A stretch of DNA of 41,337 bases, taken from contig SIAD01000016.1 of the NCBI GenBank assembly GCA_009691915.1, positions 1 through 41,337 on the forward strand, in the 5' to 3' direction. The notes under the pieces are model-generated. The model saw nothing but the letters and a program-made list of their open reading frames with translations, ran no database searches and was not told where the DNA came from. The position numbers and the translations under genes are program-made. The stretch is from Phycisphaerales bacterium. GTDB lineage: Bacteria > Planctomycetota > Phycisphaerae > Phycisphaerales > SM1A02. Numbering within the stretch: the stretch's first letter is position 1; every line of letters begins with the position of its first letter. Positions 1 through 7,750 of this stretch are shown in pieces.

Positions 1-270
1 GCGCCCTCGCGGTTGATCGTAGTTGGGCATGGCGCGGTCGTTGCCGGTAGCCGAGCGAAACGCATTCCTCATGTGCCAGTCGAGTGCTTCGGCGCTTGGT
101 TTTAGGCGCGCGTCCTGCGGCGGTCGAAAGCGATTCAACGGGTCTAGCTTCTGAACATTGCGCAAGCCACGACTGCATCGCCGACGAGACCATCACGGTG
201 CGCTCGGGGGTGATGGTCACATAGCCTCAAGCGCCATCGCGCATGAATGTGATAAACCATTGCTCATGGC
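1..270 (-). other. Possible decayed ORF at left edge
   Basis: No intact gene can be assigned here. On the minus strand one frame reads as plausible protein (EQWFITFMRDGA), meets a TGA near position 226, and continues open with TITPERTVMVSSAMQSWLAQ. A second minus frame is open from about 175 to the window edge and reads DPLNRFRPPQDARLKP followed by ALDWHMRNAFRSATG. One reading is a single gene broken by a stop and a frameshift; another is two chance open frames in GC-rich DNA. I recognise no family. The far end lies outside the window. Confidence 0.25.
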
Positions 271-335
271 CAACTCTCCTCGCTGCTATCTAGTTGACTA
301 ACCCCAAAGCCAGATTCGCCCAAGAGCATAACCCT

Positions 336-710
336 ATGACTGCCATCGACACACTGATCAAACTGACAGACTCCGCAGGAGGCAGGTTTCGCCTCGCTGC
401 CATTGCGGAGGCATGGTCATGGGCAGGCTTGCTCGCGGGCATGTGCTTCAAGTACCTGATAGTCCTCGATCCGATCGGTGTTCAGATCATGGGTCCTATT
501 CACGGCATACTGTTCATCACATACCTCATTGCCACCTTTCAGGCAGCGAAGGAGTACCGCTGGAGTTCACGCGCCCGATTTCTCGCGCTCCTCGCCGCCA
601 TCCCGCCCTTTACAACTTGGCTGTTCGAGCGAGTGGCAATGAAGCGTGGGATGCTTGGAGTCGTATCTAGCGGCGCAGAAAGCGGCGCACTGGCGGGGAG
701 GCGCCGCTAG
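336..710 (+). CDS. DUF3817 family integral membrane protein
   Basis: A 124-aa protein with three hydrophobic stretches, resembling the DUF3817 family of small bacterial inner-membrane proteins of unknown function. The family-like core is RFRLAAIAEAWSWAGLLAG near the N-terminus, then MGPIHGILFITYLIATF and a last membrane stretch around LALLAAIPPFTTWLFER. The ATG at 336 is chosen because the family fold begins soon after it; a TTG at 294 would add 14 unlikely residues. The last dozen residues are low complexity and fall inside a 10-bp inverted repeat (667-676 with 701-710) whose right arm contains the stop codon, so the native C-terminus may have been altered. Membrane location is clear; the role is unknown. 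Confidence 0.75.
   Translation: MTAIDTLIKLTDSAGGRFRLAAIAEAWSWAGLLAGMCFKYLIVLDPIGVQIMGPIHGILFITYLIATFQAAKEYRWSSRARFLALLAAIPPFTTWLFERVAMKRGMLGVVSSGAESGALAGRRR
667..710. repeat. Inverted repeat at the end of the DUF3817 gene
   Basis: CTAGCGGCGC (667-676) is the exact reverse complement of GCGCCGCTAG (701-710), with a 24-nt gap. Inside it AGCGGCGCA is also directly repeated (669-677 and 681-689). No T-run follows, so this is not a typical intrinsic terminator. It could be a small REP-like palindrome or a chance structure. Confidence 0.45.
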
Positions 711-1127
711 CGAGCCGGGCGCGGACAGACGACACGGGGCGGTGGGGGCAGAGGGGTGGATGCGGGGGGGGGCGTCGAGGATCCAACGGAGCAGCTGTCG
801 GTGGCGATTGAGTTTCTTTCGGTGGATCGTCACCGGTGTCACCGGTACCGGAACTTGCGTAGGCGCCTGCACTACTCCAACTCTTGCGCTGCTCAACGAA
901 CCGGAGTGCACTTCAGGAGGCATCCAGAGTCCCACGCGACCTCTTCAAGCGTGGGCGGCAACCGAGTCGAGCGCGACCACGGTGCCGAGGTCAGCCCTGA
1001 AAAGGGCGATGCGGCGAGCGGCGGGCAAACGCCATCCAACTTCGCAACATCGGCGCTCCTCGACATTCGACGGGAACCGTGGAGCAATCTGGGCTGATGC
1101 CCCTCTCGATGTCGTGGAGATCACGAC
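711..1127. other. Gene-poor stretch
   Basis: I see no convincing intact gene. Several frames are open only because the DNA is GC rich. A plus-strand frame ending at 1131 finishes with DAPLDVVEITT and overlaps the next ATG by ATGA, so it may be the end of a decayed upstream gene. There is a run of nine G at 764-772. Confidence 0.4.
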
Positions 1128-1304
1128 ATGACGACGAAACAGAATTGCACCCGGTCGGTAAAGCCAAGCGACGAAGTCGAAGGAGAAGCGCTGCGGCGAG
1201 CAACCTCGTTGGCGGACGGACTCTTCCCGCACCAGGTCGATGGCCTCGCGTTCCTTCTCGGCAGGCGCCGAGCGATCCTCGCCGACAACATTGGCAGAGC
1301 GTGA
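1128..1304 (+). pseudogene. N-terminal stub of a SNF2-type helicase
   Basis: This 58-codon frame contains LFPHQVDGLAFLLGRRRAIL followed by ADNIGRA and a stop. In SNF2/DEAD-like helicases the same segment, the Q-motif region plus the start of motif I, reads like LxxHQxxGvxFL...ILAD.MGLGKT. The resemblance is specific, but the Walker A lysine and everything after it are missing: the TGA falls where GLGKT should be. No helicase motifs were found downstream before the tRNA. The start overlaps the end of an upstream open frame by ATGA. I read it as a remnant of a larger gene; a small functional protein is unlikely. Confidence 0.5.
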
Positions 1305-1440
1305 ACGCCAGTCACCGCCAGGCGGTGTTTGTATGTCCACGGCATTGGTCCGGCCCCTGCGACCCGCGGGTGAAGACTCGGAGACTCGCCGAGCCCGGCC
1401 GCTCTGGCCCACCCCTCGAAATCGCCGCGCAGAAAACGAA

Positions 1441-1467
1441 AGACGCGCCCTCGTGGAGGACGCGTCT
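1441..1467 (-). terminator. Intrinsic terminator downstream of tRNA-fMet
   Basis: AGACGCG and CGCGTCT form the base of a stem that extends to 12 pairs (one T-G wobble) with a 3-nt loop. Read on the minus strand it is followed by TTTCGTTTTC (1431-1440). It lies 45 nt past the 3' end of the minus-strand tRNA. The plus-strand flank is also T-rich, so it might work both ways. Confidence 0.7.
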
Positions 1468-1511
1468 CTCTTGCTTTTGGCGAGGGCTGCTGTTCGCAAC
1501 CACTCCTGAAA

Positions 1512-1585
<74 letters not shown>

Positions 1586-1598
1586 ATCTGGGAGCGGG

Positions 1599-1626
1599 AG
1601 TCTAGCAGGAGCGGCATGCCCGTCAA
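1599..1626 (-). promoter_or_regulatory. Sigma-70-type promoter of tRNA-fMet
   Basis: On the minus strand TTGACG (1626-1621) and TAGACT (1604-1599) are separated by 16 nt. The -10 box ends 13 nt before the tRNA 5' end. Confidence 0.6.
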
Positions 1627-1645
1627 ACTAGTTTAATACCCACCA

Positions 1646-1822
1646 ATGCCGTTGCTCGTGCGGATCATCGTGGTGACTGCGTTCGTTGCGCTCGCTGGAC
1701 TCTTCGCATTAGGGTTCCTCGCCTCATTCGAGCCCGGGGCCACGGTGATCTGGAAACTCGGATACGCGCTTGCCGCCCTTGTGTCGCTCACGCTTGCGGC
1801 GCGCGTCGGATGGAAACGGTAG
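1646..1822 (+). CDS. Small two-helix membrane protein
   Basis: A 58-aa ORF that starts MPLLVRIIVVTAFVALAGLF and ends VGWKR. It has two hydrophobic segments, roughly residues 4-26 and 38-53, joined by a short polar loop (SFEPGA). The codon pattern has the high-GC third positions of neighbouring real genes, and the stop lies 13 nt before the start of the next plus-strand gene, suggesting co-transcription. I recognise no family. A small inner-membrane protein is the most that can be said. Confidence 0.5.
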   Translation: MPLLVRIIVVTAFVALAGLFALGFLASFEPGATVIWKLGYALAALVSLTLAARVGWKR

Positions 1823-1835
1823 CGGCGTCCCCACG

Positions 1836-3842
1836 ATGAACTGTGGGACAATCCATCTTGTGATTGGTTTCTTTACCACGATCGCTCTCGTCTCCGCTGG
1901 TGCCCACGCCACTTCGGATAGTTCCTCCGAATCTTCAGCCTCCCGCGGACCAGTCGCGATGCTCGGCATCGTCGAGCGAGTCTGTCTCAAGTGCCACGGG
2001 GAAGGGGGCAATGTTCCGTACGAGTTTCGTGACGGCGCGATTCTGCGTCGGGTGTCCCAGACCGCAGCCGAGGCCCTCAGGCGTGGCGCGATGCCGCCAT
2101 GGCTACCGTCGCAGAGTCCCGACGGGTTTCTCGATGTGCCGTCGATCACCGCGCAAGAGCGTGAACATCTCATCGAGTGGTTCGCGGGCGGCGCGGAGGG
2201 AACCGAATCATGGAAGGCGCCCGCGAGTGGTGCGGCGAGGGAGCCGGGCTCCGTCACACTGCGCTTCGGCGACGGGTGGCAGACACCGCCCGAACCAGAC
2301 CTTCTATACGCGCGGACATTTCTCCAGAAGATCGGCCCGGACTTTCCCCTTCGCTTCCGTGGATTCGACTACCGACTCGCTGACGCTGGATCCATCGAGA
2401 TGGTCATGCTGAACTCCGACACCACCGGGATGGGGCGCGAACTCGATGAACGCGATGGTGGCATCGGCGCGGCATTTCACGCCGATCTCGGCGCGATCCC
2501 AGCCGGTGCGCTCGGTGCAGCCGGTGTCCGTCCGATGGTTCGCCTTCCCGATGGCTACACCTTCGCGGTCGAGGCCGGCTGCGATCTTCTGGCTGAAGCG
2601 CACGCGCGGGCACTGGGCCGCATCGCGTCGGGCGCATTCGAAGTGACGATCGTTCCTTCACGCGACAGCGACACGAAGATCGTCGAGCCGTTCGTCGTCG
2701 GCGCGGTCTCGACGGGCGGAGCTCCGACTCGCAAGGACTACACCATCGAGTACCTCTGTGACACGCTCGATGCGCCCATGGAGATTCTTTCCATCCTTCC
2801 CAATACGGGGATTCGCTGCGCAACCTACGACCTCAATCTCATTCGCCGAAGTGGCGAGGTCACAGGAGTCCTCAACATCCCGCAGTACCGCGCGTGGGCT
2901 GATCGCTGCTATGTGTTGCGCACAACTCTTCGAGTAGAGCCGGGCGATCGGTTCCAGCTTCGGGTGAGCCACACCGACGGGTTCGCGTTTCTTCACACCC
3001 ACGCCAGCGCGGTCATGTTGATCGCGCCGCCGGCGACGGCCAGTGCCGCGACCGCGACCGCGACCGCCACCGCCGCGACACCAGTCGCGCCAACCCCGGC
3101 GATCGTCGATCCTGTAGCCATGATCAGCGTCAACGGCGCATTCCGCATCGCCCGCAACGAGACGAGCGTCGCCGAGTTCGCCCGCGTGGTGGACCGCGCA
3201 CCGCGTCCGCTGGATGCCCAGGACACACGGGACTCATTCGTCGATCCCGAGTTCGCCCAGCCGCCCGGTCCCGTCGACGCATCGCTGGCACTCGACCTCG
3301 AACTTCCATGCGTCGGGATCTCGTTCTACGACGCGGTCGAGTATTGCAATCGACTCTCCGCGAAGGTCGGGCTGCCGGAGCGATACGAGCTCGCTGAGGT
3401 CACGCGACGCCAGGATGGTTCGATCTCCTCGGCCATCGTCACGGCGCGGCTGGGGCCGGGCTATCGACTCCCCACGGAAGCGGAGTGGGAACTCTCCGCA
3501 GCGTCTTCTGGCGATTCATGGTGTATCGCGGCTGGACAGTCCGCTCCCGAGGGACCGCGTCACGCGGCTTCAGGAACACCCAACGCGCTCGGCCTCGTCA
3601 ACATGAGTGGCAATGTGTGGGAGTGGTGCGAAGATGGCTTCAAGGACCCGCGCCTGGTGCTCGCCGCGACCGCAGTTGCAATGCCGGCGACCGCGGTTGC
3701 GGTCCCCCCGACCAATCGCGGCCGTGTAGTCAAGGGTGGGTCGTTTGCCGATAGTGCCGTGGCGTGTGTTCCATCATTTCGATCCGGAATGCCCCCCAGC
3801 GCGCGCGGAGCGCTGTTTGGGCTCAGAGTCGCCAGAGACTAG
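1836..3842 (+). CDS. Secreted CxxCH haem protein fused to FGE-sulfatase domain
   Basis: A 668-aa protein. The ATG at 1836 gives a clear signal peptide (MNCGTIHLVIGFFTTIALVS...). Residues 50-54 are CLKCH, a c-type haem attachment motif, followed by AMPPWLPS and an ITAQER...WFAGGA segment as in planctomycete cytochrome-c-like modules. The middle part is beta-rich and ends in a DRFQLRVSHTDGF...LHTHAS segment resembling copper type II monooxygenase-like C-domains. An Ala/Thr/Pro linker encoded by GCGACC-type repeats (around residues 398-425) leads to a formylglycine-generating-enzyme-like domain with GYRLPTEAEWE, NMSGNVWEWCEDG, VVKGGSF and a terminal GLRVARD. FGE-like domains are often non-enzymatic or act in other oxidations, so sulfatase activation is not implied. 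The likely location is periplasmic; the substrate is unknown. Confidence 0.75.
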   Translation: MNCGTIHLVIGFFTTIALVSAGAHATSDSSSESSASRGPVAMLGIVERVCLKCHGEGGNVPYEFRDGAILRRVSQTAAEALRRGAMPPWLPSQSPDGFLDVPSITAQEREHLIEWFAGGAEGTESWKAPASGAAREPGSVTLRFGDGWQTPPEPDLLYARTFLQKIGPDFPLRFRGFDYRLADAGSIEMVMLNSDTTGMGRELDERDGGIGAAFHADLGAIPAGALGAAGVRPMVRLPDGYTFAVEAGCDLLAEAHARALGRIASGAFEVTIVPSRDSDTKIVEPFVVGAVSTGGAPTRKDYTIEYLCDTLDAPMEILSILPNTGIRCATYDLNLIRRSGEVTGVLNIPQYRAWADRCYVLRTTLRVEPGDRFQLRVSHTDGFAFLHTHASAVMLIAPPATASAATATATATAATPVAPTPAIVDPVAMISVNGAFRIARNETSVAEFARVVDRAPRPLDAQDTRDSFVDPEFAQPPGPVDASLALDLELPCVGISFYDAVEYCNRLSAKVGLPERYELAEVTRRQDGSISSAIVTARLGPGYRLPTEAEWELSAASSGDSWCIAAGQSAPEGPRHAASGTPNALGLVNMSGNVWEWCEDGFKDPRLVLAATAVAMPATAVAVPPTNRGRVVKGGSFADSAVACVPSFRSGMPPSARGALFGLRVARD

Positions 3843-3929
3843 CCCTGTATTTGATGGCAATTCCCGTCCCCGACGAGAAAGACGCGCCAAACTGGGGGTG
3901 AAGGGCTCGACCCCTTGGAGAAACCATCG

Positions 3930-5084
3930 ATGAGCAGAACCACTTCAACTGTTGCATCCTTCGCCACACTCACCGCATTCGTCTTGTCCTGCGCCAGCGC
4001 CTATGGGCAGGACCTCCAGCCGGTCATCACCGAATGGGTCATCAACACGACCGGCCAGACTGGATGGAACGGCATCACCGCCAATGTCCAGCAGATCAAG
4101 TACGACACGACATTTGTCTATGTGAAGTCGGCTGGAGTGCCGAGTTACACGGTCGGCCCATGGTCGGACGGAAATCCCGGCCAGCCCACCAATCAGAACT
4201 GGGGATTCAAACTTCCGCGCACGGCGACGATGGCCACCACCTACACCACCTCGTCGCTGGGTCAGGTGGGCGTGATGGTCAATGGCGTCGTCTTCTACAA
4301 CCCGACCGACGCAATGAGTTGGCAGAACCTGAACATCTGGCATCAGAATGCGTTCGTGAGTATCGGCATCGGGCTCGATGCGTGTGGTGGACACCCGGGC
4401 CCGTCTGGCGCCTATCACAATCATCCGCGGCCCAAGTGCATCTACACGGAGACAACGACAGCGCACTCGAAGATCATCGGTTACGGATTTGACGGCATCC
4501 CCGTCTACGGACCCTATGGCTACAACGGGACCGACGGAAGCGGGGGGATCGACCGCATCCGCAGTAGCTACCGGAAGCGCACCATGACGCAGCGCACTTC
4601 GCTGCCAAACGGCACGCAGCTCCAGCCAAATCAGTATGGTCCGGCCGTCAGCGCGACCTATCCGCTGGGCTATTTCATCGAGGACTTCGAATATGTCGCA
4701 GGCCTTGGCGACCTTGACCAGTTCAACGGACGCACCGCGGTCACGCCCGACTATCCGAGCGGCATCTACGCCTACTACACAACCATGGACACCGCTGGGG
4801 TCGCCGAGTACCCATACTTCTTCGGGCCGCAGTACCGAGGGGTTGTCACCGCAGGGAACACCCAGATGGGCGGGCACATCACGGCGCCGACGAGCGCGAC
4901 GACTTTCTGCTGCACTCCGTGTGCGCAGGACATCACCGGCGACCGCATCGTCGACGGCACCGACATGTCGGCCTTGCTCGCGGGTTGGGGAACCATCGGC
5001 GGCGGCGCCGACATCAACCGTGACGGTCAGGTCGGCGGTTCGGATCTGACTGAGCTCATCGCGGCGTGGGGCAACTGCAGCTGA
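3930..5084 (+). CDS. Secreted YHYH-domain protein with dockerin-like tail
   Basis: A 384-aa protein. The ATG at 3930 follows a GGAG nine nt upstream and opens a signal peptide ending near ASAYGQ. The central region matches the YHYH family (unknown function): [20 protein letters not shown], then [12 protein letters not shown] and [17 protein letters not shown]. The diagnostic YHYH reads YHNH here. The C-terminus carries two calcium-loop-like repeats, [20 protein letters not shown] and [20 protein letters not shown], the dockerin-type ending common in secreted proteins of Phycisphaerae. Cysteines cluster just before it (CCTPCAQ). Its 3' end overlaps the convergent TatD-like gene by 29 nt. Extracellular or surface location is inferred. 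Confidence 0.8.
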   Translation: MSRTTSTVASFATLTAFVLSCASAYGQDLQPVITEWVINTTGQTGWNGITANVQQIKYDTTFVYVKSAGVPSYTVGPWSDGNPGQPTNQNWGFKLPRTATMATTYTTSSLGQVGVMVNGVVFYNPTDAMSWQNLNIWHQNAFVSIGIGLDACGGHPGPSGAYHNHPRPKCIYTETTTAHSKIIGYGFDGIPVYGPYGYNGTDGSGGIDRIRSSYRKRTMTQRTSLPNGTQLQPNQYGPAVSATYPLGYFIEDFEYVAGLGDLDQFNGRTAVTPDYPSGIYAYYTTMDTAGVAEYPYFFGPQYRGVVTAGNTQMGGHITAPTSATTFCCTPCAQDITGDRIVDGTDMSALLAGWGTIGGGADINRDGQVGGSDLTELIAAWGNCS

Positions 5085-5874
5085 CCTCGAATCGGCCCGA
5101 CTGCGAGAGAAACTTCTTCGGGTTGTCGAAGCTCACTCTCTGAATCACCGCCTCGAGGTGTCCGCGCCGACGCATTTCTTCTCGGCACTTGGGAACCGCC
5201 AGCGGATCGCTGACTCCCCAGTCTGCGGCTGAGTTGATCCAGAGTCGGTCAGTGCCATGCATCTCGAAGATGTCTGCGGCGCGCTGCGGAGTGCACTTGG
5301 TGTCGGGATAGAGGGTCATTCCCGCCCAGAATCCGCGGTCGAGCACCAGCCGAACGGTGTGTTCCTCGACATGATCGATGAGCACGCGGCCCGGGTCGAT
5401 CCCCTGCGCCATGATCGCGTCCATGATGAGCCGCGTCCCCTTGAGCTTGTCCTCCAGGTGCGGCGTGTGGACGAGAATCAGGAGACCGCGGCTCTTCGCC
5501 AGCGCGATGTGCTCTTCGAGCACGATTAGTTCGTTGCGCGAGTTCTTGTTGAGCCCGATCTCGCCGATCCCGAGGACATTGGGACGGTCGAGGAACTTCG
5601 GAATCTCCGCCAGCACTTCGCGCGCGAGTCCGAGGTCCTCGCTCTCCTTGGGGTTGATGCAGAGCCAGGTGTGATGGCGGATCCCGAACTGCGCGGCGCG
5701 CCGAGGTTCAGTGTCAGTGAGCAGCCGGAAGTAGTCGACGAATCCTTGCGCGCTTGAGCGGTCGTAGCCGGCCCAGAACGCCGGCTCGGTGATTGCCACA
5801 CACCCAGCGAGCGCCATGCGCTGGTAGTCGTCGGTGGTGCGCGAGACCATGTGGATGTGGGGATCGATGTACAT
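5056..5874 (-). CDS. TatD-like metal-dependent hydrolase (EboB-like)
   Basis: A 272-aa TIM-barrel amidohydrolase of the TatD group. The N-terminal metal motif is DPHIHM (residues 4-9), followed by [20 protein letters not shown], which is closer to the TatD-like protein of ebo clusters than to housekeeping TatD. Further ligands are plausible at [10 protein letters not shown] (Glu), LVHTPH (His), LIDHVEEH (His) and NSAADWG (Asp). It is the last gene of the minus-strand block, 21 nt after a short hypothetical gene and close to a 3-dehydroquinate-synthase-like gene. That TatD-like plus DHQS-like pairing is the core of the ebo cluster, linked to metabolite export in cyanobacteria and other phyla. 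The UbiA-like and EboE partners are not in the window, so the call is partial. Confidence 0.7.
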   Translation of the reverse strand: MYIDPHIHMVSRTTDDYQRMALAGCVAITEPAFWAGYDRSSAQGFVDYFRLLTDTEPRRAAQFGIRHHTWLCINPKESEDLGLAREVLAEIPKFLDRPNVLGIGEIGLNKNSRNELIVLEEHIALAKSRGLLILVHTPHLEDKLKGTRLIMDAIMAQGIDPGRVLIDHVEEHTVRLVLDRGFWAGMTLYPDTKCTPQRAADIFEMHGTDRLWINSAADWGVSDPLAVPKCREEMRRRGHLEAVIQRVSFDNPKKFLSQSGRFEVSCSCPTPR

Positions 5875-5895
5875 GGTGTCGCCAGTCTCGTCGTG

Positions 5896-6198
5896 TCAGG
5901 GCAGCTCGACGGCCCCGATCGCGCCTTTCATGGGGGCCGCGGGAATCGGAGCAGTCGAGTGGTCGCTCCAGAGTTCGAGAATGCGCCGCGCCCGTTCGGG
6001 GTGGCCGTCTCGAAGAAGATCGAGGGCCCTGAGCAGCGCGCGGACTCGCACATCCTTCGAGGCCTCCGCCGACGCAAGGCCCTCGGCCTTGGCCGCGCGG
6101 TCGTGGCGGTCGAGAAATGCGGCGAGGTCAAGTGTCTTGGCGCGGTGCTCAAGAAAGTACTGATCGATGATCTCGGAAACCCTCATGGGCGTGGCCAT
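5896..6198 (-). CDS. Short helical hypothetical protein
   Basis: A 100-aa protein with no signal peptide or membrane segment. It is predicted helical, rich in Arg, Ala, Leu and Asp, with segments such as AAFLDRHDRAAKAEGLASAE and ALLRALDLLRDGHPERARRI. Its position is fixed: the start is 4 nt after the stop of the DHQS-like gene and its stop is 21 nt before the TatD-like gene, so the three are probably one transcript. A second ATG at residue 5 could also be used. It is too short and unlike EboA for me to assign it to that family. Confidence 0.6.
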   Translation of the reverse strand: MATPMRVSEIIDQYFLEHRAKTLDLAAFLDRHDRAAKAEGLASAEASKDVRVRALLRALDLLRDGHPERARRILELWSDHSTAPIPAAPMKGAIGAVELP

Positions 6199-6202
6199 CA
6201 GG

Positions 6203-7366
6203 TCATCGTACGGAACGCACGGCGAGTGACGAGGCGGCGCGGGCGATCATCGCGTGATCCATGGCGTGGACTTCCGTAGACGCGCCGACTCCCGTGAGCA
6301 GTGTGATGTTGAGTCGGCCTCCGAGGTGCTCGCGAAACTCCTCGAGGCCGCGCACTAGTTGGTCGATGTCTTCGAGACACCGATGCCAGGTCGGCAGGCC
6401 GAGTGCGTGAAGGAGGGACTCGATGCGCGCAGCCAGAGGCGCAGCGAGCACTTTGGCCAGTACCGCGTACTGGCAGTCGAGCGCGATCCCGATGGCGACG
6501 GCTTCGCCATGGGTCACCTCGTAGCCGGTCATCGACTCGATTTTGTGTGCCGCCCAGTGGCCGAAGTCAAGCGGCCGTGCCTCGGAGAGTTCGAATGGAT
6601 CACCGCCATCGGCGATGTGGCTCAGGTGTAGTTCGGCGCTGCGACGGATGACGGGCATCGCCTTCGCAAGGTCGCGCGCGCGAATCGCTTGGGCATCCTG
6701 CTCGATCCGGGCGAACAGCCCCGGATCCTTTAGGCAGGCAATCTTGACCGCCTCGCTGAATCCGGCGAGGTAATGAGGGTCGGCGAGTGTCGTGAGGAAT
6801 TGCTCATCGCACAGAACCGCCCACGGCACCGCGAATGCGCCCACGAAATTCTTCTTGCCGAACCGATTGATGCCGTTCTTGACACCCATTCCCGCGTCGT
6901 CCATCGACAGTGTCGTCGACGGAAGGCGGACGAGCCGAACTCCGCGATGAGCGATGGTTGAGGCGTACCCGACGGCGTCGAGCATCGCGCCTCCGCCGAT
7001 GGCGACAACGAAACTCTTGCGGTCGATTCCCCAGCGGTCGATTGCTCCCAGGACCTGCTCGACGGCATCGTTGGAGTTCTTCGCGCTCTCGCCACCGGGG
7101 ACCGCTTCGACGCTGCGAATCTCGGGCACGGGTAGGCCGAGGCGCGCCTGCGCCCCGAAGTAAGTGGCGATCTTCTCGGGGAAGTCAGGCGTGCAGCGCA
7201 GGATGCCATCATCGATGAAGACGATGGCCCGACGGCGGGGGACGCCATCCTCAACGGTCGGCTCGGCGAACGCCTCGGCAAAGTCCGGGTTGCCCGGGTC
7301 AAGCGCATCGCGCGTGAAGCGGACGCGATGCACGAAGTCGACATGGAACGGACGGTCGAGGCTCAT
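6203..7366 (-). CDS. 3-dehydroquinate-synthase-like enzyme (EboD-like)
   Basis: A 387-aa protein of the dehydroquinate synthase / sedoheptulose-cyclase superfamily, which uses NAD and a metal. NAD-binding glycines are in SFVVAIGGGAMLDAVGYAS, followed by the family core RLPSTTLSMDDAGMGVKNGI. Metal-site candidates are FSEAVKIACLKD (Glu), DFGHWAAHKIE (His) and VTHGEAVAIGI (His). Real AroB usually reads PTTLLAQVDASVGGKTG where this has STTLSMDDAGMGVKNG, so it is a paralogue and probably not the shikimate enzyme. I chose the ATG at 7366 (MSLDRPFHVDF) because family homology begins there; an in-frame ATG at 7381 is also possible. It leads the ebo-like group. A strong hairpin lies 46 nt upstream. 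Confidence 0.75.
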   Translation of the reverse strand: MSLDRPFHVDFVHRVRFTRDALDPGNPDFAEAFAEPTVEDGVPRRRAIVFIDDGILRCTPDFPEKIATYFGAQARLGLPVPEIRSVEAVPGGESAKNSNDAVEQVLGAIDRWGIDRKSFVVAIGGGAMLDAVGYASTIAHRGVRLVRLPSTTLSMDDAGMGVKNGINRFGKKNFVGAFAVPWAVLCDEQFLTTLADPHYLAGFSEAVKIACLKDPGLFARIEQDAQAIRARDLAKAMPVIRRSAELHLSHIADGGDPFELSEARPLDFGHWAAHKIESMTGYEVTHGEAVAIGIALDCQYAVLAKVLAAPLAARIESLLHALGLPTWHRCLEDIDQLVRGLEEFREHLGGRLNITLLTGVGASTEVHAMDHAMIARAASSLAVRSVR

Positions 7367-7750
7367 GGGGATGGCAAGCATAGGGCGTGCACGGCGCAGG
7401 AATGAAAAGGCACCACGGCGGAGGGCGCTCCGCCGTGGGCTGGTACCCGCAATGACATCTTGCAGGCGCCCCGTTTCCGGGGCTATGAGAAGTTCGTTGC
7501 ACTCAATGGTGGTCCGCACTCACGGGCCGCGTGAAAACCTCCGCAGCTTTGCGCGCTCGAGGCGCAGGAGAAAATCGTGCACTACGCGATCGGAGATCGA
7601 CTGGCCGCGCACGCACTGCTGAGCACACGCGACCACCGCGCCGCGGGCGTTGATTCGCGCCGCGCGCAGTCTGAATCGGCCTGTCACCGCTGGATTCCCG
7701 CCCATTCCTGTCCCTCCTCGTGGACACGAACAGTACGACCCAAGTGCGCC
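7367..7750. other. Intergenic stretch between SpoU and DHQS-like genes
   Basis: About 380 nt without a convincing gene. It contains one strong hairpin (7413-7438). Open frames here are Arg/Ala-rich and match nothing I know. Confidence 0.4.
7413..7438 (-). terminator. Perfect 11-bp hairpin upstream of DHQS-like gene
   Basis: CCACGGCGGAG (7413-7423) pairs exactly with CTCCGCCGTGG (7428-7438) around a 4-nt loop. On the minus strand it is followed by TGCCTTTTC, a short T-tract. It may end transcription from the 2-oxoacid dehydrogenase/SpoU genes, or act as an attenuator in the leader of the DHQS-like gene, whose ATG is 46 nt further on. Confidence 0.45.

Noticed and set aside
5896-6198. EboA assignment for the 100-aa protein
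   Set aside because: Position fits an ebo-like group, but it is much shorter than EboA and shows no motif I can match.
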